64,000 nucleotides of DNA from Porogramme epimiltina (GCA_900155495.1 FTLJ01000160.1:1-64000), one strand, 5' to 3'; shown: positions 47,471 through 59,497, counted from the stretch's first letter. Made by a program: numbers and translations. Notes: generated from the letters alone by a model not told the origin.

Positions 47471-47849
47471 GCCCACTTTCACGAAGGTCATCTACAGTGC
47501 CGCGTCGTGTTGCCGAGGTCTTCACGCAACAACAATGACTACTCACCGCATGAGACGCGGACTGCCCGTAGTGTCGTCGTGCTGTCGCTTTAATCTCATC
47601 AGGAGTCTGTGTCTGTGGTGAGAGCCAGCACGTTAGGCAGAAAGAGCTGCCACACCTTGCTAGCCACTATCTCCCTTCCTTTCCGCTCAATAACCTTTGT
47701 CCTAAGATAAAGTCTCCATCATGGCCATTCAGTGTGCAATTTCGCCGGCGGCTGCGGGGGCAGAATTAATTAAATCTCGACATATGGGTAGGAACGCGCT
47801 ATATTATTTTCTATACTACGTCCGTCAGCGCTGCTGCATGGAACACAGC
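47471..47849. other. Spacer between GMC relic and MFS transporter
   Basis: Probably holds further decayed GMC sequence at its left and the MFS 3' flank at its right; nothing can be assigned. Confidence 0.35.
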
Positions 47850-49930
47850 TCACGGCCTCTCTGAAGGGAGAAAGGAGGAGCCAGAACCCTCCTTCCCCGC
47901 AAGGAACCCCTTCAGTTTCACCTGCGACGGCGGCGCCCAGTCCTCGTCCAGCGACGCGTGCAAGGGAAGGCCCTTCATGCACAGCGCGGAAATGAACCCT
48001 ACGCCTGCGACGCCAATGAGAACTTGCCACACGACCTGGAGGCTCTCCGCGAACGCGACCTGGATCTCATGCTTCAGGGGCTGCGGGAGAGCGGGCACCT
48101 GGGGGATAAGTGCGTAGGCGATCGCCGCGCCCTGAGGGAAATTCTCCAGAAACTCCGGGGGCACCTTGTGGCTGAGCTCGTTCTGGAGCACCGCTGCACC
48201 GATGGTGATCCCCCAGACCTGGGGATGGCACGGTGTGTTAGCCTGGGCGAAGGGCGGGGACATATGACTTACGCCGGCGAAGGATCTCAGGAATTGGAGG
48301 AAGGACAGCGCGTAGGCGTTTTGGGAGACTGGGAGGGGGGCCTGTATGGGGAACACAGTTGTCGAAAACTCGAACCTGAGAGTGGATTAGCATACACTTC
48401 TACAACACACTTCATACCGTATCTCGCTTACCCTAAGCCTACGCCGGTGAGCACACCGAAGCCGACAGCGCGGCCAACGCTATCCCCCGCTTTAAGCGTA
48501 GACAGAAGCCCCATCCCGATAAGTATGAGGCACCACCCGGTCCACATCTGTGGACGGTAGCGTTGCGTACGGGTCACCAAGGCGCCCGCTATGAGAGCCG
48601 CAAGGGCCAGTGAGGAGAACCCGAGAGCGAGAACACCGGACTTGACGGGGGAGGCATCTTTGCATCCTTGGAAGAAGATGGGCATGTAGTCTGCGAAGGA
48701 AATATTAGGTGTAGGTACGTGGAAAAGCGTGGACAGGATGACAGAGAACGTACACACAACACACAACGCCACGACACTGACGAAGAAGGTTTGCAAGTAG
48801 CTGGGACGTGCGCTGGTGATGAGTATGGTTTGGGGTATGAACGGTATCACTACGTACCCACTGATACTAGTGCGGTTGGACATGAGCGCAAAAGGAACCT
48901 GCGGACGAACGATACATGAGATGACGACTTGCAGCATGACTTTTGGAGACATACAATGGGATTAACGGCAAACATTGCTTCCCAGATCAAGAAGACAAGA
49001 AGCAATGCTATCCCTAGTACAAGAGGTACGAGGACTTGACTTGAATTCCATGGAGCAGTGATCCCGCCCCATGTCAGCCCGATAGTACAACCCGTGGTTC
49101 CGGCAATCACCAACGCATTCCCGCTAACCACGTATAAGCGTGCTGACCGACAGTGAAATGTGGTGCCTTACATCCAGTCCATCCGGCGCGCTTTGTCCGC
49201 AAGCGTGCCAGGGGGTGTAGGTAGTTTCATGAAAATGGCGACGAAAAGGGCTGCAATCGCAGCAATAGGCAGGTTGAGGTCTACGCAGTGTAAGCTAGAA
49301 TGCATTTGGACGTCGGGATTAGCGGGATACACACAGAAAAGCCATCTCCACTGTCCGATGTCCGCGAGACTTCCACCCACCACAGGGCCAATGAGACCAG
49401 CAATCGTCCAGGTTCTGCAAATACCTGTTAGTTCTAAATTGAGGTTGATGGGGATGCGCTTACACCCCGAAAAGTCCTGCGAATAATCCACGTTCTTGGA
49501 GGGTAACCAAGTCCGCAAGGACGATGGCCGACAGGGACTGTATGCCTCCTCCTCCCAACCCTTGGACGGTCCTTCCTGCGATGAGCATGGGCATCGAGGA
49601 AGCACCGCCACAAATTCCGCTACCTAGGGCGAAGCATGCGAGCGCGCACAGCATCGCAGGGCGGCGACCAAAGATTTGAGCGAGGCCGCCGCTCATGGGG
49701 AGGAATGCAGTCGAGGAGAGGGTGTACGCGGAGCCGACCCATACGAAGTCGTCTGCATGAAGGTCGCTGGCGATGGTCGGGAGGGCGGTGGATACGGCGG
49801 TCCCTTCTAGCGCTGAGAGGAACAACGAGACGCAGATGGACAGGAAGATGCACCAAAATGTGAGGCCTCTGCGAGATTTTACTAGCGTAACAGTGGATAT
49901 GGTGGGGCTCGACTCGTTGTCCGTGGACAT
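47850..49930 (-). CDS. MFS transporter, DHA2-type (14 TM)
   Basis: Proton-coupled drug or metabolite exporter of the plasma membrane. The ATG at 49930 opens a polar N-terminus, then TM1 (FWCIFLSICVSLFLSALEGT), FVWVGSAYTLSSTAFLPMSG and the MFS signature GGLAQIFGRRPAMLCALACF. Next comes AGRTVQGLGGGGIQSLSAIV (motif C-like) and WTIAGLIGPVVGGSLADIGQ. C-terminal exons carry FQGCKDASPVKSGVLALGFS, an 'ASP(V)KSG' motif typical of fungal DHA2 pumps, and end at stop 47850. At least seven short introns. The relatives export toxins or secondary metabolites. Position between a polyprenyl synthase, a UbiA-fold enzyme and P450s suggests export of their product. Confidence 0.88.
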
Positions 49931-50579
49931 GGGACGGATGGAGTGGGCTCGAAAGGGATAGACGCCGATCTTGAGCTTTGAAAATTGCGACCAGTTGACG
50001 TTGTCTTGTGAGGGGCGGCTGTAGGTCTAGTGTCGGTGGAAGGGGGGAGGTAGGGGCCAAGACCTAGCGCACGTACGGGATCCTTGTGCGGTCTTCTCGT
50101 CCATACCGAGCACAACTCCAATTGTCACGTCTGATGGTATCCGGGAATTCCGGGCTGTGATGCTTCCTGGGACTTAAGGGGGTTTCCGTGCTTCCACATC
50201 GCACCGCGCAGCGATTCTTCTACTTATTTTCAGTATGATCCGTCTCAGCATGATGAACTGCAGTTCTGGTTCGTGTCCGCGGCGTTCTCAGCGCCGGAGA
50301 GTGGAGAGTTCAGGGGCGAATATTTGAATACTTCTTCTATACCAGACCAGCACATCAGCACATCAGCCCTATCCAGAATATGTTTCGTCACAGACGCGCT
50401 TACATGGCTTTTCGTGAGCACAGTTAGCACTAGCTGGGACGAAGGAGAAAGGGTAGAACGGCGCCCGTCCTATTAGTAGCCGGAATTCCAACAGATTGTT
50501 GTGGCAAGCGCCCAACGTGCCCTACGCCCAGAGTCGATGCTTAGTCAGCGACATTCATCATCACCGCGACGGTGAGGTA
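49931..50579. other. 5' flank of the MFS gene
   Basis: About 650 bases of upstream DNA before the inserted transposon; no gene or clear element seen. Confidence 0.4.
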
Positions 50580-50585
50580 TCCTCG

Positions 50586-51732
50586 TTACGGTGGCGGGGG
50601 AAACTCCCGGCCGGGTTTGTCGCACTGTTAGTAACGTGAATAACCCAGGGAGTTAGTAACTCGCGGAGATAATAACTAGTTATTCACACGTTGGCCTGTG
50701 GGCGCTTATTTCTATGGTGCGCGGTCTCTCCTGCTCCGCCGAGTCTGCAAAGCACGGGGATTACATCTTCTAGGTGCTCCAATCTCTTCACGGCGTTATT
50801 CGCCGCCTATTCATCTGCTATAGCAAGTAGGACAGACAACCAACTACTGGACCACCCATGTACTACCCAAGGTACTCCGAGAGAGGTGTGAAGCGGCGAG
50901 CCGTCGCTCCTAGCAGCCCGCTACGATAGGGCTAGGGGAACTAACAGGTTTGTAGCGAGTGTTAGTAGCATCATTCAAAAGTTTGCCCATACATAAATCA
51001 TTGCCTATTGACATCTCTAGATCTCGCTGTTAGCGCCATACTCCTCCATGTCAACCTGTTCAAACTCCAACACGACTCACTTAAGTGCTCGCCGCAAGAT
51101 CTAGCCTAGGATACTCGCAAGGCACGCCCAATTACCTGTGCTCACCGCGCTCCCCCCCACTACTACTGGACTCGCTGAGAATGAAGTAGCACTATGAAAT
51201 GTTGCTCGAGCAGTGACCTGGGCATCAACGTCAGGCACAGCACTTTAGGACCTTGATTTTTCGGGTGACTCAATGCCACTCCACTATCTAGAGACTACCA
51301 TCGTAGCTGTGTATTATTATGAGCTTACTTTAACTCGATGAATGTCACTCAGGCATATGTTCCTGCCAGACGTGTCCGTGTTGTGTTGTCCCTCCGGTCC
51401 TGCCGGGCCGTTTGTTTAACAGGTACTACTATAAACCTGTCCGAATCCTGGTGTCATCAACACGGGGGCCTTGGGCGGGGGTAGAAGGGCGCGCTCTTCC
51501 TATTTTATCTACTCATTTTGCCTACACTCGATTGAAATAAGGCTACTGCAAATGCATCAGAATCAAGTGAGCAGTTCGAGGCCGATGCAGGCCGACAGCA
51601 GGAGCCATACAAGCGCCCACGTATGTCGCAGTGTGAATATCTCCCTCGAGTTTGTCACACGTTAATAACAATGTTATTAACACATGTTATTAACTGTTGC
51701 GACAAACCTACCAGTTTCCCCCGCCACCGTAA
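50586..51732. mobile_element. Non-autonomous DNA transposon (1,147 bp, 20-bp perfect TIRs, 6-bp TSD)
   Basis: The left end TTACGGTGGCGGGGGAAACT (50586-50605) is exactly reverse-complemented at the right end (51713-51732). The arms continue imperfectly for about 40 more bases on both sides (GGTTTGTCGC followed by GTTA-TAAC tracts). The bases just outside are tcctcg on both sides (50580-50585 and 51733-51738), a perfect target-site duplication. No transposase frame is present inside, so it must have been mobilised in trans. Sits between the MFS gene and UbiA-2. The superfamily is not determined. Confidence 0.9.
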
Positions 51733-51981
51733 TCCTCGTGTCGTCTCAACTCCGACTCGATGTCTTCAGGCTTTTAACTGCCACACCTGACACGCCGCGA
51801 AGCGATTTCGTCACTCGTAAGTAACATCCTCCAAAAATGGCCTAAAGCTGCGCATAATAGTGTAGCGTCTTTTCATCATACCAACTACAATCACTCTTGT
51901 GCATCAGACCTCGGAAAGACTTGAAACAAGGGTATATGCAACCATCGGATGCTCTACAAATCGAGTACTATCCAATGCTGG

Positions 51982-53018
51982 TCACGAATTGTCTACTAGT
52001 AGGGGCGAGATCCTAGCAAATGCCAACCATAGCTGACGACGTTGCTCGATTAATGGTGTAAATGTACGTCCGATTCAGAAATACTCACGTTGTAAAGTAT
52101 ATAAGACGTCTTGTCGGCTTCTACCGTACGGAGATAGTAAAATCGCGCACCGACAAGCCCGCCAAACGCTGTGAGCGACACCCGCTTCAGGGTCGAAGGA
52201 TCCCCGAGCCACCCCATCACGACAGACCAGGTGATCAGCGCAACCGGCATCGAGAGCCGTCCGCACTCGGGCATGACGATCGGTATCGTGAGCCGCTTCT
52301 CGAGCCTGTCGCCCTCCTCGTCCTGGAAGTCCTGCGCGTGTATCGTGGTGAGCACCATCCCAATGCTGAGATAGTGCGTGAGCAGTGCGGCGGAATCCAG
52401 ACGCATAGAGGGGTCTGTGGTGATCGTCAGAGGTCATCAGGTAAAGGTGTGCTCGTTGCGAGGTATTGGACGTACCGGATCTTGCTATGGTAGTGGCTCC
52501 CCCGTCGAAAACTGCGTAACCCAGCGCATTGAGTACATTGCGTGTCAGCCAGTTCGAGTCAAGACGTAGTTCGTTATGTAGGAAAATGCCGACGGTGAGC
52601 GTGATCCCAACCGCCAAGATGCCATGCGCAGCGGAAAGGAGAAGACAGACGGGCAGTAAAGACCACCTTAGGGAAATCGCATTAGACAGAGAAATTCTGC
52701 CAGAAGGGATGGGCCTCCAAGGTTTGTTGCGGAGATCTTCTTGGGGTGAGAGCGCTTGGTTCGAAACGCAAAACTGTAGGAGGCCAAGCCAGGTCCACAA
52801 TATGGAGCTGAATACGGTGTATGGCGTGGACGTTGGGCTGCTCCACCAAGCAAAAAGAGTCTAGTGTTGTGTATTGAGACCTCTGTATACGTCAAGGAAA
52901 TGAGACTTACTATCGGCAGTAGAATCGTCTTCATGTCCGATCTCGTAAAGAGATAAAGAGTGTAGGCATGGTACACTGTAGAGTCGAAGAAAATGTTAAG
53001 CTTGGACTTGTTGTGCAT
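51982..53018 (-). CDS. UbiA-fold membrane protein, candidate terpene cyclase or prenyltransferase (UbiA-2)
   Basis: Four exons (52911-53018, 52476-52860, 52089-52414, 51982-52032) sum to 870 nt, 289 residues. The N-terminus has LFTRSDMKTILLPI; then LLQFCVSNQALSPQEDLRNK with KPWRPIPSGRIS. The second motif is TIHAQDFQDEEGDRLEKRLT. In canonical UbiA enzymes motif one is NxxxDxxxD; here it is NQxxxPxED, a form common in basidiomycete UbiA proteins. The superfamily includes EriG, the UbiA-type diterpene cyclase of erinacine biosynthesis, and Fma-TC of fumagillin. Whether this enzyme cyclises or transfers cannot be decided by reading. Intact; the short last exon (LWLAFARISPLLVDNS) restores the C-terminal helix. 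Flanked by a P450 gene on the same strand. Confidence 0.82.
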
Positions 53019-53887
53019 TGGTAGTAAGAGAGGACGTAGCTGGGGCTCGAGCTGGGTGCAAGCAGAAAGTCTCTATGGGACTGCGAGGACTCGAGAAGCG
53101 GCGCTCGGACAAGAAGAGCAGAAGGGTCTGAGCCGCTGGCTAGAGAGCGACGATCAAATCACACGCACGGAAAGGTCAATCCCGCTTCCTAGTTCCATGT
53201 CATCCGCACTGTCCGATGTGCGTATTCATAATAACTTGAGATGTCAGACCCGGGGAGCAACGTAGTACGGCGGGACCGAGCTTCCCGAGTTGGTTCCTAT
53301 CTTGTTGCCAGCAGCAAGCCTCGCTACGAACGGACAGGTTAGAGTTTGTCCACATGAGAACGTTCTAATGGAAATTCCTCCCCTGAGATGCATAGTGGTT
53401 GAGCTTACATTACTGAGTTCTTAGGGGACATGAGATGCCCAGAAGTAACCCAACTGGTTGCCGCTGGCCTTCGAAGGGGCGGTCGACATCGTGGCGCAGT
53501 TGAAGACGATTGCTTCCGCTGTGGGCGGCAGGCGTGGTCGGGATAGTGACTGAGTTATTATGGTCTGACCCCAGGCGCCCCGTGTCTTCTCCGCCTGCGC
53601 CACAGCGGCACCTTGTGTGATTAGGGGGGGTAAGAAGGTGTATGGGCTCACATGAAGTGTTCTAGACTCTAGTACTTATAGCAACCAGGTCAGCCGGATC
53701 ATCTCCGACCGATGCCGCGGCTTCGCGGTTTCATGCATTTTCAACGTTCTAGAGAATCTACCATTGAGCAATTAGAAGACATTAGAGGAGAAAGGGGTGC
53801 ACTAAATGAATAACAAGCGCATGAGCCGCAGAAAAGTCCATCCATCTCAGAGACATGTCCATCGAGACGGCACCGATCATGGGGCCT
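53019..53887. other. Spacer between UbiA-2 and P450-1
   Basis: Mostly without signal. A minus-strand frame at 53421-53611 (preceded by a donor and acceptor pair) reads AEKTRGAWGQTIITQS to NQLGYFWASHVP and stop. Its composition is coding-like and it could be the last exon of a lost gene, but I recognise no family. Confidence 0.35.
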
Positions 53888-56175
53888 TTACAACTTCGTG
53901 ATGGTCTCCGCGCGCTGGTGGACGTCTACCCAAAGGGGGCCGTTCAGGGAGGCTGTGAAGCTCTCCTCCATGACGGGCTCCTTGTACAGCCTGTCACCGG
54001 ATGCAGCGACCGCGGCTGAGGGGGTAAAGTCGAAGTAGGGTAGTATCCCCGCCATGCAGGCAACGAATTCATACGTGGCCAATTGTGCGGCAGGGCTTTA
54101 ATGACGTGAGTTAGAAAAGACAGGTCGCGGAGATAAGCTTGCGGGAGCTCGCACCAGAGCCTGGGGCCCGCCCCAAAGCCGTTGAACCTCGGCAGACCAG
54201 GGCGGGTGAAGGCGCCGTCGGGGTCTAGGTGTCTACTAGGGTCGAATGTCTCCGCGGATGGACCCCACACCTATAACCGCTGTGAGACGTCGCACGCAAT
54301 AATGATGCGAAAGGGAGACTAACATTTTCGTCCCGCATCATGAGATAGTCTGACCAGAAAATGTACTCCCCCCTCTCGACTTTGACGGAGGGGAGGTTAT
54401 ACTCTGGAAGTGCGGGGAGGACATCGTCAGATAGCGCGAGGCGCCCGTTCTTTGGCAGACCTGGCCAAAGTCGCACTACTTCATAAAAGACGGCGAGGTG
54501 GACGGGATAACGCTATAGAACTTCATCAATATGTGAATCGTCACGCGAGATGAAATACGACGTCTTACTGCGAGGTCCGTGTACATCAGCTCATTAGTCG
54601 GTGACCTGTTCAGCTCAGCCTCCGCACGCATGCGATTCATCCACTCAGGAGCCCCCATGAGCGCATGAATACCCCACGCCAGGGTGTTCTGAGTATTGTC
54701 GCGGCCGGCAAACAAGATCGTGACGAGAGTATCACGAACAAGAACGGGATCGTCGAAAGTGGGGTCCTGCAGGAGCGCGTCAAGGAAATCCGTTCGACAT
54801 GAGAGGGATTTATCGTCGGACATTGCTGTTGGCCCTCGCCCACGTGCTTGAACGATCTCATGTACCGTGTTTCTGACGAACGATCGTGCTCTGTTGAACC
54901 GAAAACGGTCCCCGGTGAGCTACAGTGAATGGTTCAGTTTCCGTCCATGAGGAGCAAGACCCTCGCTACTGACATACTCTGTCCATTTCCAGAATGGATT
55001 AAGCAGTCGCCTTTCTCGTGATGTGTGAGGTTGGTAGCCACAAAATCAGGTCTCTAAAAACCATTACCTTGCAGAAATGAGGTTAAGTTTCATCAGTGCA
55101 TTCCTCAGATCATTTGAACGACTAGTTTGTGTATCAGGGAGATAGTCATCCCAGTCTACTGAGAAGGCGGACTGGGTGAGTATGGAAAGCGCGATGCGAC
55201 CTGCAATCTCTAAAAAATACGAGTGAGTTTAGCTGAGCTAGCTGCATATTACCAATGTGAACATACCGTTCCAGTCGACAGGCTGTTTTCGGTCGCTGTA
55301 AGCCTTGATAAGTCCCCTCGCCTTAGGAACCACCTGCAGACAAACTGATGAGAAGTAGACGAACAGAGTCGAGTCGTACCATGTCCATAGCGTATGAGAC
55401 GTGCTCCGTGAATGACCGGATGGTAAATAATGGACTACGACGGAATATGTCAGCACCGGGCGTGTAGAGGACCACGTGCTGGCTGCGATACTACTCACTA
55501 CATTGACTTCCTAGCTAGCCGCCACTGGGCACCTTCGGACGCAACAGGAGTTATCTCCCCCGGAAACTCTTTGAATATGCCATTTGCGATAGGGCCCCTC
55601 GAATAGCATTGCATGTCGGCTAAAAACAAGAGCGGTCAGCATATACCACCAAAACGCCGGTTGCTGACAATGGAAACCAGATCATTGCCTCCTTCAATGG
55701 CGCCCGTCGCACCACCACCCCCAAGAGCTGAGCTCGGGCGAAGGTGCAAGCTCTTAGGAACGCGACCACTACACGCGTTACGCGTGCTCGTACTCTTGGG
55801 GCCTCTAACGAGGCCAAGCGATGGTCGTCCCCCCCCCTCCCGTACAGCAGAGTTATACTGGAACGCACCGTGTTTCACGTGTACAAGCCATTCGGGTCTG
55901 TTGATAAGTATTCCTCTTCCCCATGGAGGACACGTGAACGTGCATACAGGCCCATATGCATTGTGAAGGCTCTTCAGCCAGACTAGAGGACGCTTTCGCC
56001 ATGGTATGACTTGAAGTAGGTTGCCGAGGAGGGGAAATCCCTTCGGTCCAGGAAGGTCGGGGCGGGGCATTGTAGTGACATAACGATCAGGGTACGCGAC
56101 CACCAAAAGGACAAGAGAGAAGGACACGAGCCCAACGGTGAGGTGCAAGGTGTCTACGTCAATGAGAGCGGCCAT
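53888..56175 (-). CDS. Cytochrome P450 monooxygenase (P450-1)
   Basis: ER-anchored haem-thiolate monooxygenase. The ATG at 56175 opens an N-terminal helix (LTVGLVSFSLVLLVVAYPDR), then the proline hinge PRPDLPGPKGFPLLGN. Later exons carry the I-helix as LFAGRDNTQNTLAWGIHALM, then PEYNLPSVKVERGEYIFWSD, NVWGPSAETFDPSRHL (the PERF-like block) and FNGFGAGPRLC for haem binding. The haem cysteine codon is split: TG|gtgcgagctc...cattaaag|C. Splicing gives GPRLCPAAQLATYEFVACMA; read straight through, the motif would look broken (GPRLWC). In the I-helix, Asn replaces the usual Thr after the acid (D-N-T). Around ten introns. The substrate is unknown; probable tailoring enzyme in the cluster. Confidence 0.85.
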
Positions 56176-56909
56176 GGTTGGGTAGTAGGACTTCGTGGAC
56201 GGTTCGCACTTTGCAGAGAGCGCACAAACCCCGGCGAAGCTGCGAATGCATGCGCATTGCGGCTTCTGGAGCCGGAATGGATGACTACAGTCAGGGTATC
56301 ACGGATAGAAGTGCAACGCACCTTCCATCCAGGTAAGACTTCACATGAGGTGTCCACAGCTCGCGCTTGTTTGATGAAATGAAATTAGCAGTGATGGAGG
56401 GCAACGGCAGGCGTTCCAACTTCCATACCCATAATACTTACCCGGACTGAAAACGCTGAACGTTAACACGCGTGGGACAATCTTCGGCCCATCCGGGCTC
56501 TCACGTGAAGAGTGTCTGTCAGGTGGATAGCCTCTGGGGGATGGGCGTCAAACTTCAATTCTCGCGCAAACTTCGCCGCATGATTCGATCTAGTGCAGCA
56601 CATGCATCTTGTTCCACGAGCTGACCGTTGTGTGCTGTGGCCCCTCTGTTTCCTCCGTGCTAGTCTAGCGCGATATTCTAAGGGTGGACATTCATCATAT
56701 ATCAACACGTCCAACAGGAAGTCGAACATCTCCGGCTTCCCACAGCTCCCATGGTCATGCGTCTGGCGCTTTGGGGGCCGAGCTACCGCTGTCCGGAGAT
56801 CGGAAAGGAAGTACGCGGCTTAGTGTGTATATCAAACTTTCTAATGGGCAGCTGCCCATCTCCGTAAATAACAGGTATCCCACTTCACCTCCTGGGCACG
56901 TAGACTCTT
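56176..56909. promoter_or_regulatory. Divergent promoter region of the two P450 genes
   Basis: The two P450 genes are transcribed away from each other across 730 bases, so this region must hold both promoters. No TATA box stands out. A minus-strand frame of 88 codons (56463-56729) has no family match. Confidence 0.4.
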
Positions 56910-59292
56910 ATGCCGTCCTTCAACGCCCTCTCCGTTGTGCTGGTCCCCTCTCTTCCTATTTTCTGGATACTCTGGCGCATCTTGTTACGTTCATACATCT
57001 CCCCTCTGCGAAGTATACCAGGCCCTTCTAGTCAGAGTTGGCTCTACGGTCATTTTCACCAGATTAGCACTGTCAGAAACTATCGTACTATTTCACAATG
57101 GATTACGACCTACGGAGCTAACTGCCACATTAGGTGGCTCGGGATGGTATGTCCTTCTTCTGCAGTCGAGAGCCATTACTGAGACGCTCCTACAGATGCC
57201 GTGTCTTTGGACGGTCGATCCTGTGACTGTAAATCATATCATGGCGCATTCTCTCGACTATGTGAAGCCTATTGAAAGCCGAAAGCATCTGGAGAGACTT
57301 CTTGGGAATCGGAGTACGTCCACTAGCATCGAAGCTCTGACGCCAAAACCGACCGCTTCCCATCCTCTCTTGTCCAGGCATCCTCGTTTCTGAAGGTATG
57401 AGCAGTGAGCACGTACATCTTGTGTTGCTTATAGCATTGATTCGGCCTCGATTTATTATCACAGGCGACATACACAGAAAACAAGTGGGCGTTCATTCTC
57501 CTGAGCACTGCAAAGTTACGTAGTTGACTGGCCAGTATTCCAGAGAAAAATTATGGCATGCTTTCTCATGCGTTGCATTCACCGCCCCCGATTTCTGAGT
57601 ACATTCTCGCATAAACAGAATCCTGCATTCGGAAACCTTCAAATTCGCGATCTCCAGGAAATATTCATAGATGTTGCCGCAGAAGTGAGTCATCTCACCC
57701 TTAGATAGGGTCACGGCACATACGCTCAACGTTCTATCGAACAGCTTCGGGATGTGTGGCGCTTGCGGGTCGGTCAGGGTCAGAAAGGCGCGCGAATGGA
57801 CGTCGCGGAAGCTCTAAGCAGCGCGTCCCTGGAAGTCATCGGAAAAGCAGGTAGGAAGTCACCCTAGCAGTAAAAAAAAACGAGCACTTATCGCCATGGA
57901 CGCGCCAGGATTCGGATACCGGTTCGGGGCTATTAACCCCCAAGGAGATCCCAATGAACTTCAACAAGCCTTTCGTGCCATCTTCAAAAGACCTCCGACT
58001 TTGTCGATACTACACAGCCTTATAGACATGTTCCCTGTATTAAACGTATTCGCAAGTGCAACTCCCTTTATCTCACTGTCACCACATCTGAACGCCCCCT
58101 CTCCGAACAGTCCGATGAACGTACACGAAGGGTCGATGAGGGAAAGGCCGTCGCTAATCGCGTTGGAATGAAGTTAGTGCAAGAGAGGAAAACTGCAATC
58201 AGCCTTGACGAGACTACGAGAGAGCGTGACTTACTTGCGCTTCTCGTGAAAGCAAACATGGACCCCAGCATTCCCGAAAGTCAGCGCCTCTCAGATGACG
58301 AAGTACTTGCTCGTGAGCCTCTTCCTCGTCCTTCCACTGCTGACGACAAGACTCATTAGCCGGATTTCCACAGAAATCCCAGGGTACATTTCTATTGCCA
58401 ACTTCTCCACTGTTATTTGATTGTAGTTCATTTACTGTAGTATCCTTGTGGCCGGGCACGAAACCATTGCCACTGCGTTAGCTTGGTGTTTACACTCCAT
58501 CGCTCAAGCCCCTCAAATCCAGCTTCAGCTTCGTCAAGAAGCGCTGTCGGTGCCGTCTGACACTCCCTCTGTCGACGAACTGGACTCCCTTCCGTATCTC
58601 GACGCAGTCATTCGCGAGACTCTGCGACTTTACCCGCCAGCTACGGCGACTCTCCGAGTTGCAACACAGGATGATGTTCTTCCTATCAGCGCCCCATTCA
58701 GAAACCGTAATGGCGCATGGCAACACGAGATTCGGTACGCACCGAAAGTACTCGGCTTTTCGTTGTTCTCACAAAACCATCATGCAGCATTCGGAGAGGA
58801 AATCGAATTGTCATCTCTATCCAAGGAATGAACCAGTCACCACTCCTCTGGGGTGATGATGCTTCGCAATTCAGGTGGAATGCTTTCATAGCCTACTACG
58901 CACGTGCGAGACCGGTAACACTGAGTTTCCAGGCCAGAAAGATGGGAGGACATTCCAGCCTCAGCTAAGAACATCCCTGGCGTCTGGGGCGGCACACTAA
59001 CCTTCCTAAGCGGTGCACACGGCTGCATGGGGTATCGATTCGCCGTCAACGAGTGCGTCTCTCATTCACTCAATGGGTGCAGCACCATTTGCGCTCAATC
59101 ATATCTCTCTTGCCATACAGGATGAAGACGATCATCTTCACGCTTGTGCGCGCATTCGAGTTCGAAGAGGGTGCTATCCGTGGTGACGTAGAGCGCACAG
59201 GAACATTCCTGCAGCGCCCTTCGTTGCTTAGCGAGCCCCACAAGGGAACACAGCTTCCGCTGATCGTTCGAGAGCATGCTGTTACTTTCTAG
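56910..59292 (+). CDS. Cytochrome P450 monooxygenase (P450-2)
   Basis: Second haem-thiolate monooxygenase of the cluster. MPSFNALSVVLVPSLPIFWI starts at 56910 with a membrane helix, then LRSIPGPSSQSWLYGHF. Further blocks are VNHIMAHSLDYVKPIESRK, NPAFGNLQIRDLQEIF, QLRDVWRLRVGQ, I-helix FAGHETIATALAWCLHSIAQ, ExxR helix LDAVIRETLRLYPPATATLR, PERW (formed by splicing TTC AG|...|G CCA GAA) and haem-binding FLSGAHGCMGYRFAVNE. The C-terminal exon ends REHAVTF at 59292. About a dozen introns. The segment around 57460-57620, expected to encode the C-helix (W/K-x-x-R-x-x-xNPAF), is only partly readable, so either an exon is hard to see or the gene is slightly damaged there. Different family from P450-1. 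Confidence 0.78.
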
Positions 59293-59497
59293 ACACGCCC
59301 ATACTTAGGGAAAGAGGTTCGGATGTGGTAGGAAAGGATCACCATCCTAGTACACTACGTCACGGCATTGCTACAATGTCGGATTCTATGCTCCAGGTAG
59401 AAAACTGGCGTGACAAATGCACCCTATTAGTAGCATGAGAGGGCTATCGTGAAAATCAGGCTGGGATCTTAAGTCTTCCTCGCCGTGACACCACGCA

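Noticed and set aside
54110..54180. Apparent loss of the P450-1 haem cysteine (GPRLWC)
   Set aside because: A good donor and acceptor remove the intervening bases and restore FGAGPRLC, so the gene is not broken here.
56463..56729. Minus-strand 88-codon frame between the P450s as an F-box gene
   Set aside because: Only a weak similarity of the first dozen residues to an F-box; no continuation.
58740..58990. Apparent frameshifts in P450-2 between ExxR and the haem motif
   Set aside because: Two introns account for them; splicing restores IVISIQGMNQSPLLWGDDAS and the PERW block.
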